Positions 22,167 to 32,297 of a stretch of DNA of 50,933 bases are shown here, piece after piece; position 1 is the first letter of the stretch, and each line of letters begins with the position of its first letter. A program made the position numbers and the translations under genes. Source of the DNA: Zygnema cylindricum (lineage: Eukaryota > Streptophyta > Zygnematophyceae > Zygnematales > Zygnemataceae); the NCBI GenBank assembly GCA_037447655.1, contig JBBHKE010002376.1, positions 1 to 50,933 of the forward strand. Reading direction: 5' to 3'. The notes under the pieces are model-generated. The model saw nothing but the letters and a program-made list of their open reading frames with translations, had not been told where the DNA came from and searched no databases.

Positions 22167-24039
22167 TTCTCAATCTTGAATATATTCAGTCACTAATTAT
22201 TTTTTGTTTCCTTACTGCAGTTGCAGGGTATCAAAAGGCAAGGCGGTGGTGGGTAGGAAGGGTGGCAGTACTAAAAGGGATAAGGGAAACTACTCTCACC
22301 TTATCTTTTGCGGGTTTTGGAAAGAGAAGCGTTGCGGTAATGAAGGCGTTACCGAGAAGGGGTAGGAAAGAGTTACCATGGGTGGTGAAAGTTCACATGG
22401 ACTTAGTGGACGAATTCTACCGATTCCAAAAAGCGGGGATGAAATTGTCCACTGTCATTGTCGGAAAAATGGCAAATCATATCATTGCCGAAATGAAGAA
22501 AGAGGGATCGACGGATTTTATCGACGACACAGGTGAAGAGATCAAGCGAATAATCACTCGGCGTTGGATTCAACGCTTTTTCGAAAAGCATAGCATTGTC
22601 GCCCGGGCTAAAAAGAGCAAACTACAATTAAGTCCGGAGAAGGAGGAATACATCGAGAGATCCGTGGCGTATCACAAGGGCGTATTAAAGAGGGGATTTC
22701 TCTCGGGTAAGCTTCGTATTTTCTTATAATTTGTTGATTCTTGTCATATACAGTTGTTTTTTTGTTTCCCCTTTCATTATACTTATGTTTTGTTTCCTTT
22801 TGTTTTTTTCTTTATTTTGGTGGATAATAGGTCGTTGAAACGAGGATTTGGTGGAGAATATGGACGAGACCCATTAAATTGTAAATATAGACAACAAGAA
22901 AACTTTAGGCTTTCGCGGCGACGAGGTTGTAAAGTACGCCGACGTTGCAGGCGGTGGAGAGTCCATCACATTGATGGTACGACTCACGGGAAGAGCGAAC
23001 CCTAAAACGAGGCTCCGATGATTATTTTCACAAACCGCGCACGAAGTTACCCGATAAAGGGCCTTTCCAATGATGTACCGGGTAAGTTTCATTAAATTTT
23101 AATCATTGACTTTTTATTCATCTTCCTTCATTTCCTATATATTTTTACGTATTCCTCGCTACGAATATATGTTTTACCGTTTCATATTGGTTTTTAATGT
23201 TTCTTCACCCCTTTCCCTCTAACTCGTTATCTATCCCTCTCCCCCCCCTCTCGGCCTCCTCTCCCTCTCCCACTTTCTCTCCCCCTCATGTAACTCACCC
23301 CCTTCCATATCCTTGTTTTTTTCCGATTGTAGGAGTTTGCTACCGATCCGGCCCCAATGGATGGAATGATAAAACCGTATTCCCGCAATGGATAGAAGAG
23401 CCGAGATCTTATCAAGGAGACCGTGAAGGACGTGAGAAAATAATATTCCTCGACAATTGTGGAGGGCACAATAATTCCGAGGAGTTAAGCCGAGTATTAC
23501 TCGCCAAGAGGACAATTCTCCATTTCTTCCCTCCGTGCGCAACTCACCTTGTGCAACCCGCTGACTCCTTCGTCATTTCCAAGATTAAGGAGGTTTGGTC
23601 TCGAAAATGGGAGGATTGGAAGATGAACGGTATCGAGAAGTATGCGTGGTCCCATCCGAGTGGCAAGGGTTGGTCTAGGAAGCTACTCGGGTCCGGGAAG
23701 GCTTTCTTCCTCAAGTTGGCTCGCGATTCAATTCGCGAAGTCAACGCAATGAAAGACGACCGTGGGATGGGTTTCGCACGTAAAGCTATGATCTAGTGCG
23801 GATTGTCATTGAAGGACGAGAAATGGGAGGAGAAAATGCTCACCCAAGATTTACAAATCATCATCATGAAATGGCGATGCCATTTCGATGGCGATGAGGT
23901 GCCAATTCCTTCTACAGTGGCACGAGATTTTGTTCGAGGCATTCTAGATGCCGACACTAGGGAGGATGAAGTTCTTGAAGACGCTGACGTTGAATGGGAG
24001 AACGAAGATTTTGAGTCCTTTCAAAATGAAGTGGTCTAG

Positions 24040-24387
24040 TTTGTGAAGTGAAGAATCATGTTTAGCATAATATTATACAATAAGTGTTTTTTTTTATTTT
24101 TTTATTGATTAGTACTTTTGGATGGTTAGTGTGGTAATTGTACTTAGCGTTACTCAAAGTTTGTCGAGTAAATTGTATCCATGATAAATTCAATATAATG
24201 GAATCCTTATTTGCTTTTCATTTTGAAATTTCTTATTGAAAATGATGTATGGAAAATGGACTTCAATGACACTGGATGTTACGGATGTTTTCAGTGTGTT
24301 TGGGGATTCATCGGTTACATGTTGTATTCCACGGTTGATGACAAATGGAGTACATTGCTAGGTCAATTCTGGCATTAAGACAGTTTT
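24040..24387. other. 3' flank of the transposase gene
   Basis: AT-rich, with T-runs and an AATAAT/ATTCAATATAATGGAA stretch that could serve polyadenylation. No coding signal was seen. Confidence 0.4.
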
Positions 24388-24680
24388 AGCGACGAGACAG
24401 TCTCATCGCTGAAGTGCAGAAATTCGGTATGATAATCCAGCGACAAGACAGTCTCATCGCTGAAGTGCAAAAATTCAATATAATAATCCAGCGAAGAGAC
24501 ACTCTCATCGTTGAAGTGCAGAAATTCGGTATGATAATCCAGCGACGAGACAGTCTCATCGCTGAAGTGCAGAAATTCGGTATGATAATCCAGCGACGAT
24601 AACGTCTTGTCGCTGAATGGTAAATTTGATGTTAAGTTAAGTTTTACCATCAATGACGAAAATATATCGTCGCTGAATGA
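24388..24680. repeat. 51-bp minisatellite (4 copies) of AGCGACGAGACAGTCTCATCGCT hairpins
   Basis: Units start at 24388, 24439, 24490 and 24541, with a diverged fifth at 24592 and a further half at about 24653. Each unit opens with a short hairpin (GCGACGAGAC/GTCTCATCGC) followed by GAAGTGCAGAAATTCGG. Since 51 is a multiple of three, it produces repetitive open frames on both strands that are not genes. Confidence 0.92.
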
Positions 24681-24699
24681 TACAATTTTGTCCCTACTA

Positions 24700-25600
24700 A
24701 AAATACAAGGTATACATAGGCGTATTAATAGGAAAATCCCCTAAATTACTTGTGTGTGATGCGCAAAACGCCAAGTATATACATAGACATAAATTGTAAT
24801 AAATTGACCTGCCGAAATCAAAATCAATAATTATAACTCATTTTTATTTTTTGTCTTTTTTTTTATTTCTGCACTAAAATGCCATTTTTTTATAAATCTC
24901 GATATTAAAATAACCTCGGATCATAACTTTTTAACAGTGACAAACACAATTTATATACAAAGCAAAATCATATGGAATACAAAAAAAAGTATACACACAT
25001 AAAAAACAAAGAAAAAAATATGGATAACATAAAAGAAAAACAAAACGACCAATTCCTTTCTTTTACATTCCTTTCACGGTGCACATAATAATTGTCCAAA
25101 AATTTACAAATGTACATATAAACCATAGCTATGGAAATGTACAGAGATGTAATTGAAAACGGAACTAACCAAAACCTATCTTGTAAAAATACCGAATGAA
25201 CAATCCTACTAAAAACATAAAAGATTATTCCTATCAAGATTTCTCCATATTATAGTTGAATTTGTCAATTGTGAGGAAAAAACCAAACTCAACAAACATC
25301 TATGCTACTCCTACCCTCCATCTTTTATAATCTCTCCTTTTTTATTTCCCCTCTCCTCTCTCACCTCTACTCCTTTCCATTCCTCGCCTCCCTCTTTCTT
25401 CTCCTACCTCACTTTCCCCCTCTCGTTCAAAACTTATTCTTTTATACTTTAATGGTAATGCGAATTTTTTCCATAGGTAGAAGGAATAATGTGTACGTCA
25501 CATCTGCAAATAAGACAAAAAAAGGAACCAAAAACAAATCAGCATCCACAATGAAAATAATATAAATTGAATCAAACAAACAAATAAACCACTATAACAA
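24700..25600. other. Non-coding interior of the DNA transposon
   Basis: Very AT-rich, with poly-T and poly-A runs and a CT-rich stretch around 25300-25440. No domain-bearing ORF was found. Confidence 0.4.
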
Positions 25601-25611
25601 AAAATGTACAA

Positions 25612-26015
25612 GTGGGAGAGGCAGATTGAGAGAGAGGGAGTTAAGGGTAGAGACATAGAAGAAGAGGGGGGGAAGGGAAATGGGATAAAAAAATAGGGAG
25701 AGAGAGGGATTCACGGATAGAGAGAGGCAGATTGATAAGGAGAGAGGGGGAGAGGTCGATTGAGAGAGAGAAAGGGGGAGAGGCAGATTGATAGGGAGAG
25801 AGGGGGAGAGGCAGATTGAGAGGGAGAGAGGGGGAGAGGCAGATTGAAATGGAGAGAGGGGGAGAGGCAGATTGAGGGAGAGAGAGGTAAGGGTACAGAG
25901 ATAGAAGAGGAGGGGGAGAAGGGAAATGGGAAAAATAATTAGGGAGAGAGAGGGATTCACAGATAGAGAGAGGCAGATTGATAGGGAGGGAGGGGGGGAG
26001 GGGGAGGTGGAGCAA
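25612..26015. repeat. Purine-rich minisatellite with a ~244-bp higher-order duplication
   Basis: It is built from GGGGGAGAGGCAGATTGAGA-type units of about 25-30 bp, repeated some ten times. A longer block (about 25620-25745) recurs at about 25864-25990 with the same internal landmarks (AAGGGAAATGGGA, GGGATTCAC(A/G)GATAGAG). The long Ser/Pro/Leu ORFs on the minus strand are products of the repeat. Confidence 0.88.
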
Positions 26016-26980
26016 ACCTATGGGGAGACGAGGAGGCGTTGAATATGGCGAGGGAGAGCGACACGCAAAAGGGAAGAGAGAGCGCTTTTCACCATATATT
26101 AAGGGAGATACAGAGGAGACAGGGTGGCTGGATGAAAAAATGGCAGGTTGATAGGGAAGAAAGTGGGTTGAAATGTGGAACAGGCGGCGGAGCTTTCGCT
26201 TGCGTCCTCGTGGAAAAATCCTAAAAAATGTCAAAACGACGTTGTAAGCGTCAGATCCCACCAAGAAACAGGTGGTTGTGATTGGCCAAGAAACGGTTGG
26301 TTGTGATTGGCCAAGAACGGATCCATTCTTTTATGGATTGTCCGCTTTTGGCGTTTCCTGTCCCCGAATATCACCAACGCCAAATATTGTTGTTTTATTC
26401 TATTAAATTCAAATAATAACTTTAATTAAGGGTTTTTTGGCACATCGACCCCGTATTAACATAAACGTTTACTTTATTTTACGATGGAGACCATATTACA
26501 ATGAACATCTATACTAAATGGAACCATTTTCACCTTAATACCATAAACTTTTACGCTAATTGAACCATAAAAATAAAATAACATTAATAATAACTATAAT
26601 TGCTTACAAGGAACCTACTTGGATTTGATAACCTATACATCAAAGTTACTGTAATACGCCGGCGCAACATTGCATTCAGTTACATTCATTTACTGAAATC
26701 GATGACTTTCCTCTGGCGAATATGTTTGACGTTCACACTGTCGACCATGCGGTTGTTGGTCAAATATGTGCGAACGTAACTTTTTAGGACCCGGCTTGAA
26801 CCCCTTTTAAGACCGCACATTCTCATGCGTCCGAGGCTATTAAACATAATGAGTTGTACATTTTTATTTAAAAATGTACGATTTTGTACGGTATGACATT
26901 GTCCGTACACCACACTAATTAAATGATGACGTACTTCCGTTTTGTACGGTACTAAAAATTAACCTTAAATAGAGTACATA
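26016..26980. other. Right interior of the DNA transposon, no gene
   Basis: It contains a direct duplication of GGTTGTGATTGGCCAAGAA at about 26271-26318 and subterminal ACGCTAAT copies at 26553 and 26998. No coding exon is supported. Confidence 0.45.
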
Positions 26981-27046
26981 AAAAAATAGAATGAACTACG
27001 CTAATGGAGAATAAATAAAAAAAGGGGGACGGAATTAGCGTACACA

Positions 27047-27068
27047 ACGCTAATAGCGATTGGCGGTG
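27047..27068 (-). repeat. Right terminal inverted repeat of the DNA transposon
   Basis: Exact inverse of 11489-11510, followed by TA at 27069-27070. An ATTAGCGTACAC subterminal copy sits directly inside it. Confidence 0.85.
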
Positions 27069-27075
27069 TAGAGTG

Positions 27076-27291
27076 GACCGTGAATCGTAATTAGCGCGAA
27101 AAAAAAATCGCCACTGAAAACATCTTTTCTCCGTACACATTTGTCCAATTTTCAGTTTAAGACCGAAATTCGTAAGCTTAGAATATTACCTTTATATCGA
27201 AACTGTCAGATCCACAATCCGGCATGTGTGTACGGAGAAAATATGTTTTTAGAGGTGAAAAAAACATCAACACTAACTACGAATCACGGTG
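27076..27291. mobile_element. MITE 2 (216 bp), same family, next to the transposon's right end
   Basis: Left arm GACCGTGAATCGTAATTAGC and inverted right arm CACCGTGATTCGTAGTTAG extend to shared CATCTTTTCTCCGTACAC-like inner arms. TA follows at 27292-27293; the left flank is TG. It has the same 216-bp length as MITE 1. Confidence 0.8.
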
Positions 27292-27293
27292 TA

Positions 27294-28016
27294 TTGTATT
27301 GATCGTGTTAATAACTTTCAATACCTGTTAACACCGGAAAGATCGGGAACATTAGTTAATATAAGTATAAAATACCATAAAGTAATAAATTCTTAAATTC
27401 TACTCGATGTTAGTAGATTACTAGATTTCCAAACCCCATAAGTTCAGTACAGTACATCTCTCAGCGAATGTTGTCAGGGTAATAAACTTGCATTTGAAAT
27501 ACTGTTGATGCCAGCTCAGCGTAGACGCTCAAAGTCGACACACAAAAGTACCAAAATGCATCCTAATGTTATTTTTTTCGACAAAAATACTGAAAATAAC
27601 ATTATGAATGTTAATTTGCCATTTACGCCAAAAAATAAAATAACACTAAAGGTGAGCGGTGTAGTTACCTGGCCAATTTGCCATCATGTCGAGCCAATTA
27701 ACTACAGTAGCCTATAGCATAAGTGCCTTAAATCCACTTATACTACGTGATGACATTGAAAATCGACTAAGATTTTACAAGCTAAAGATATAAATGTAAG
27801 ATTTGTAAGAAAGCACTATCGCATTCGAAATTATCAAAAAACCTAAAAACAATAAATAGAAGTAAGACGAACCACCATGGACCGTGAGCGTGACATGATA
27901 TCCGGCTCAGTATTATGCTAGACTTTGGTGGATTTGCATCGACCTGTCTGAAGCCACGTGGCCTATACAACGTGTACGAGTTTCAATGGTCTGATATTGT
28001 GGCCCTTGGTTTGACT
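27294..28016. other. Intergenic region, no gene; possible MITE end at 27661
   Basis: The inverted end CACCGCTCACCTTTAGTG runs leftward from 27661 and is followed by TA, but no matching left end was found. Short ORFs here show no family resemblance. Confidence 0.4.
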
Positions 28017-29064
28017 TGTAGAAACTAATGGTTTTATTAGTATTTTCTAGGTCTGAAAAGAAATATAGAAGTCGAGGCAGTCTATCTCTAACTTCTCTCT
28101 CCAACTCTCAAACTTGTCGCAGTCACTGAGAAATTGGAGAGAAGCTAGAGCCATGGCTACCTTGGCTATCCTGAGGTTTACGGGAATTTTATATTAGGGT
28201 TTATATATTTGATTAAAATGAATATGCCGGCGGCAGGATTTGAACCATGTACCTGCCGGCCGGCAGACACGACATAGCCGGTAGCCTTAGCCGTTTCATC
28301 TAGAGGTATTGTTACATAGCATATAGTTTGATAATTATTTAGATATGTATTATTGCGATAAACCATTTAACTAGAATTAATTACGGGATACATAGATCCA
28401 GTAATATGTAATGTACGACTTACGGTACGGACATAAATCAGTATCGCGCATTTGTTTCGTAAATGAAACAAATACCGCGCATGTATTTATTACGGCCACG
28501 ATTAAAGACGAATTTAATCGGACGGCCGGGATTAGCGCCGAGATCGCGGAGGAAGATTTCGGCGGTTTGTGGCCATCGCCACATCGGATGACGCGTGGCA
28601 AAATTCCGTTGGATTGTGGAAACTCCGGAGATTATGGCACCGAATCCGGATTTGACATGTGTCGACATTTTGGCCATGTCGTACAATGTCCGTACATAAA
28701 GTACACCGGCAGCTGTACTTTTGCGTACGGAACTCAATTCTGATTGGTTTCGTACATCAGTAGATAGAGTCTGTGAGAGAGATAGGACTTAGAAAAATTA
28801 GAAGATAGGACCCCCTCTCCCAGAGAGCTTCTGTACAAAAGGTCAACTTTGACCCTCCATAACTTACTGCTCAGGGGAGCAAATTCAGAGATTCTTTTTG
28901 CTATCGACTCAGGGGAGTCTTGTCTTCACAGGGGTGAAGTTGGTCAGAGTTTTTGTCTGCCAGGGTGGCAGTTATTTTTGCTTAAACACAAAGGGGTCAG
29001 GATTATCCTAGAGGCTTCTTGGAAGCTGTCCACTCTGAGGACTTATGGAGGTCTCAGAGTTTCA
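28017..29064 (+). mobile_element. Solo copia LTR with perfect 5-bp TSD
   Basis: It starts TGTAGAAACTAATGG and ends CTCAGAGTTTCA (1,048 bp). The direct repeat TGACT flanks it at 28012-28016 and 29065-29069. It is of the same LTR family as copia E1. A single LTR with an intact TSD is the mark of LTR-LTR recombination that removed the interior. It carries an antisense B box (GGTTCAAATCC) at 28236-28246. Confidence 0.93.
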
Positions 29065-29069
29065 TGACT

Positions 29070-30440
29070 ATCCAAATGTAACAATTTTGAAAGGTTAGTA
29101 ACTATAAATCCTCCTCCACACAAGGACGTTGGTCATGTACCGACTGTATGTAGCGATTGCTTTGCGGATGCAAAAACAAAAAGCATTAACCAATCGATGT
29201 ATACGCTTCTACCCTTATAAATTATTGATCAAAACTTTGTTAAGGGTGGACCTTCGTTTGTGAAAAAGTGAGGTTGTCTACTGAACTCATACGTTTTTGT
29301 AGTGATCCATACAACTTTTTTATAAAACATGTTAATAGGAGATCGATAGCAATTCTTTAATTTTCCAAGTGCAAATGTGGAGCGTCGAACTTCTTTTTTC
29401 CGCATATTTTACGTAATTCAGCAAACCATGCAATGTGTGGTTATTGTCTTCAAAGAGGACACCAACCACAAACAAGTCATTCAAAATTGTTGCATTTGGA
29501 AAGGAAGGTACAATCAACGACAAATAGGCGACGATAACCTTACAAATGGCGACTGGATTGTGACTTTTGGACAAACTATATCTAAATCCAACAAAAATTA
29601 ATATAAAGCCTTAAACGTAAGATATCATTTGATGCTCTTTTTGCCATTCAATAACATTTGTGGAAAGGATTTCGCATTCTAAGCATTATGCATTTTTTCT
29701 AATGGTATATTACTCACATACATTATCTTATACGTTACAAGACATTTTTTTGGCACCTCAAGAAAAAAAATACTTCTAAAAAACTAATAGAAAAAATCAA
29801 AGTACAAAACATAAGTAAAACAAAAAATTGTTGACAAAAGTTTGAAGGAAGGGATGGATACCTTTTAGCTTACGTAAAAGACAAATAACACAAACATCCA
29901 CTAAACGATGGATACCTTTTACCTTACGTAAAAGACAAATAACACAAACAACCACTAAACAATTAAGATTGAAAGTTATGAAATCAAATAGAAACCCGCA
30001 TTCAAAATTATATAAGCAATGAAAACTACTCCATACACTACTTGCAAAAGACAAAGTGGGCCATAAACCCAAGCCCAAGAATGTGTCTCACTAAATATAA
30101 AAATTGTAAAGCTCGGTCATATGCACGCGCTGGCTATGTGGTAAGTCACGCAGCTCTTGGGGCATGTTGTGTTGAGTAATGGTGGAAGTTTAAAAAAGAC
30201 GAAGGGCGTTTCGAATACGTTGGTGGTAAAATAATTATTATGAGTTGGGGAAGGGTTGCCAAGTGGAATAACTAAACAAAAAATGGTAAGCGCAATCATT
30301 AGTAAAGTCGTTGAGGAAGAAGTCTTACGTCCTAAACCTTCCAAAGTAGACGCTGTGAAGTTTTCATCGATGCGAATAGTCGCGTTGCTCGAATCTCATT
30401 GCTTTTCATATCACGACATCGACATAAAATGTTGCACGTG
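29070..30440. other. Intergenic region, no recognised gene
   Basis: AT-rich. Open stretches on both strands (29377-29601 plus, 30117-30344 minus, 30256-30441 plus) show no domain. A minus-strand frame at 30344 starts with a signal-peptide-like hydrophobic segment but overlaps a competing frame. Confidence 0.4.
29853..29960. repeat. 54-bp tandem duplication
   Basis: GATGGATACCTTTTA(G/C)CTTACG and the following bases through CACTAAAC occur twice in a row (29853-29906, 29907-29960) with two visible differences. Confidence 0.9.
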
Positions 30441-30868
30441 ATGAATCTTGTAGGGTTTATGAGGACTTCGTCTCCACTCTAAGAAATAACATAATATTTA
30501 TGCAAAGGCCATGTATACCTATAGATTACGAACGTGGCCAGAGTTCACGCCACCCTTCTATTGTATATTATGTTTTGTACCCAATGGAACGACTGAGGGC
30601 ATGTGTCGAGCGTGCCGGAAACATCAGAGGAGGGCCCATTGCCCGGGTAATTGGCATTGGAGTCCTGCAAACACCCTTCCCCAGAATGCGAATGCTCCCC
30701 ACAACCATGCTTGTGCTCAATGCTGCCCGCCTTGTTCCTGTGAGCATGCATGCAAAGGTGGGGATGAGTGCTTGGGGAGGGCGAAAGATATCCCCTCCCC
30801 CGCGCCTCTCCTTTCCCCTCCTGGCAGGGGGAAAGGAGGAAATCCTTAGAGGTGGAGCCGGGTCCTTG
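30441..30868. other. Probable 3' LTR or flank of the gypsy element, boundary not resolved
   Basis: GC-richer than the DNA to its left, like the gypsy interior. It lies beyond the polypurine-like tract at 30869-30883, where the gypsy 3' LTR is expected. No second LTR copy exists in the window to fix the ends. Cys-rich ORFs on the plus strand are antisense to the element. Confidence 0.35.
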
Positions 30869-30928
30869 ATTTCCCCCCCTCTTAGTCAACTGTGACTAAG
30901 ACTGTTGAAGAATTACCCCCCCCAATTC

Positions 30929-31300
30929 GCAGTTCCCGCATAACCAGAGAGCAAACGGTTTAGGACGAGGGTCCTAAGAGGAGGGGAGACAAGATTGATG
31001 CCAACACTGGTCGCATCGATCACAGACCAGTACAGAATTCTGGGAGGGAGATGAGAGGCATTGGGAGGAGCACAAAGGGGGGTCAGCAAAATAGGTAAGG
31101 TGGAAAGTAGGTTCGTCTTCTAATCCGCGGAGGTGACAACGAGCCACATTGATCTAATTTTCTTTGATCCTCCGCCCATCCTTCCCTTCAAGTGTCAAGA
31201 CCCTCTTATTGGAGACTTCCACTACCTTCAAAATCACCCTCCCCGCGGATATGTCCAGGGTGTCCTTTTTCTGTTGCATCCGATACACGAAATCCCAGGT
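30929..31300 (-). pseudogene. Gypsy pol C-terminus: integrase tail and PHD-type zinc finger
   Basis: The integrase C-terminal SH3-like part (DFVYRMQQKKDTLD, GRVILKVVEVSNKRVL) ends at TAG 31154-31156. The same frame continues into a Cys/His cluster spanning 31072-30929: CSSQC, eleven residues, CDRC, four residues, His, two residues, Cys, then WLCGNC. That is the C4HC3 spacing of a PHD finger, including the Trp two residues before the seventh Cys. The first pair has three residues between the cysteines rather than two. A second TAG (30974-30976) lies inside the finger. PHD fingers typically read histone H3 tails. Here it could direct integration or recognise chromatin; that is inference. Confidence 0.78.
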
Positions 31301-32290
31301 AGAAATCGTCGTTGCCGCGGGACAAAATTCCCGCTCCGGCGTTGCGAATACTAAAGTTGATCTCGATGCTGAGCTGCTTGTAAATTCCCCATTGCAAGAG
31401 GCATTTCGCGGTGAAATACCTTGGCTCTGTCGGCAATCAATTTTTCGACCGTTCCTTTGCTGTCCATCTCCGGAAGGACCACTGCTTCGGCCGAGGCAGC
31501 ACCGGGGAGGATGGGATGCCGTTCGAACAAAATGAAATATGGACTGTAGGAGTGGAGGGATGCTTACCGGCTGAATTGGTACCCCATGGCGATCCAAGGC
31601 ACCCTTCTATCCCACTCACCTAGATCCTCTTCCACGACATATTTACGCAGTGACCGCTTCACTGTTTGCACGCACCTTTCGGCCAAACCGTCGGCTTGTG
31701 GGTGGTCTCGGCTGGTCAACCAGTGATCGATGAGACACAATTCCAACAAGTTGGAGAATTCTCCCGCAAATTCGGAGCCCTGGTCGGTCAGAACTTCGGC
31801 TGGGGCCCCAAATTGGGAAAGCACTCTTTGCAAGAATGCGTCCGCAATAGACTTGGACTCCTTCCTGGGTAAGACCACCAATTCGATCCACTTAAAAAAA
31901 TGCTCTATCATTACCAACACAAAGCGGTTCCCTCGTCTGCTAGTGGGGAGAGGACCCAGCAGATCCAGAGACCACCAATAAAACACCCCCTTGATGGGAA
32001 GGGAATGAAGCTAAGCACCTCCCTTTTTGTCGAAAGCTGCTTTGACTCGGTCACAGGAGGAACACGTCTGCACAATCCGGTTGACTTCGGTCCGCAACCC
32101 GTGCCACCTGTACGATCCTGCGAACAAGGAGGTAGTTCGTTTCTGCTCAAAATGGCCACACTGCTGGTGAAGGTTAAAAATAAGAGTCTCCGGTCGGCCG
32201 GGGGAGGAACCACTTTCCTCGTCCCATCTGCCCACTTCCGGATTAAGATGCCCCTTTCCCACTCGTATGGCGCCATTCGTGTTTGCACCC
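31300..32290 (-). pseudogene. Gypsy integrase (zinc-binding and catalytic core)
   Basis: The H2C2 zinc motif is visible in the 32454-32011 frame: His-X4-His in NLHQQCGH, then CSSC after EVNRIVQT. The core follows in the 31986-31564 frame: Asp in WWSLDLLGPLP, Asp in LTDQGSEFAGEF, Glu in ADGLAERCVQTVKRSL. A stop codon after YQFSR (at 31564) sits where the next residues (ASLHSYSPY) continue the family pattern in the same frame. Another frame change follows near 31300. It would insert the cDNA into the host chromosome if intact. Confidence 0.87.
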
Positions 32291-32297
32291 GAGATAA

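Larger units (their letters stand above)
12682..24039 (+). pseudogene. pogo-type DDE_1 transposase, four exons, disabled
   Basis: Exon 1 (12682-12970) ends with a helix-rich N-terminal block (RVINWMIADYHENGKE). Exon 2 (22227-22706) has KARRWW, GRKELPWVVKVH and a CENP-B-like HTH (RRWIQRFFEKHSI). Exon 3 (22831-23081) has the first catalytic Asp in NMDETH. Exon 4 (23333-24039) has the second Asp in FLDNCGGHN and the third in THLVQPADSFVI, then YAWSHPSGKG. All splice sites are GT..AG with matching phases, and the exons sum to 1,727 bp, one base short of a multiple of three. Breaks: TGA at 22836, TAA at 22875, a one-base deletion near 23013, TAG at 23794. The D-D-D triad is intact. The layout resembles transposases I associate with oomycete and other eukaryotic pogo-like elements (from memory). 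The copia element lies in intron 1. An upstream in-frame ATG exists at 12433. Confidence 0.85.
11489..27068 (+). mobile_element. Large pogo-type (Tc1/mariner superfamily) DNA transposon with a nested copia insertion
   Basis: The termini 11489-11510 and 27047-27068 form a perfect 22-bp inverted repeat starting CACCGCCAATCGCTATTAG. TA flanks both sides (11487-11488, 27069-27070), as expected of a TA-targeting superfamily. Both ends carry subterminal copies of ACGCTAAT/ATTAGCGT: 11502, 11521, 11549, 11656, 11900 and 12008 on the left; 26553, 26998 and 27034 on the right. Inside lie a pogo-type transposase pseudogene (12682-24039) and a second ORF. Removing the copia element leaves about 9.1 kb. 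The alternative is that the two ends belong to separate MITEs facing each other. Shared subterminal motifs and a transposase between them argue for one element. Confidence 0.72.

Noticed and set aside
24375-24653. Repetitive ORFs on both strands; CRISPR-like array
   Set aside because: The 51-bp tandem units are contiguous, with no unique spacers; this is a minisatellite whose unit length is a multiple of three.
25592-26264. Long Ser/Pro/Leu-rich minus-strand ORFs (122 and 207 aa)
   Set aside because: They are direct translations of the purine-rich minisatellite; the composition follows the repeat unit in each frame.
28230-28300. A tRNA gene in the solo LTR
   Set aside because: A B box and an A-box-like segment are present, but no acceptor stem or anticodon arm can be paired; kept only as a tRNA-like block.
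30511-30849. Cys/His-rich 112-aa plus-strand ORF
   Set aside because: Cysteine spacing fits no zinc finger; it lies in the probable gypsy LTR, opposite to the element's sense strand.
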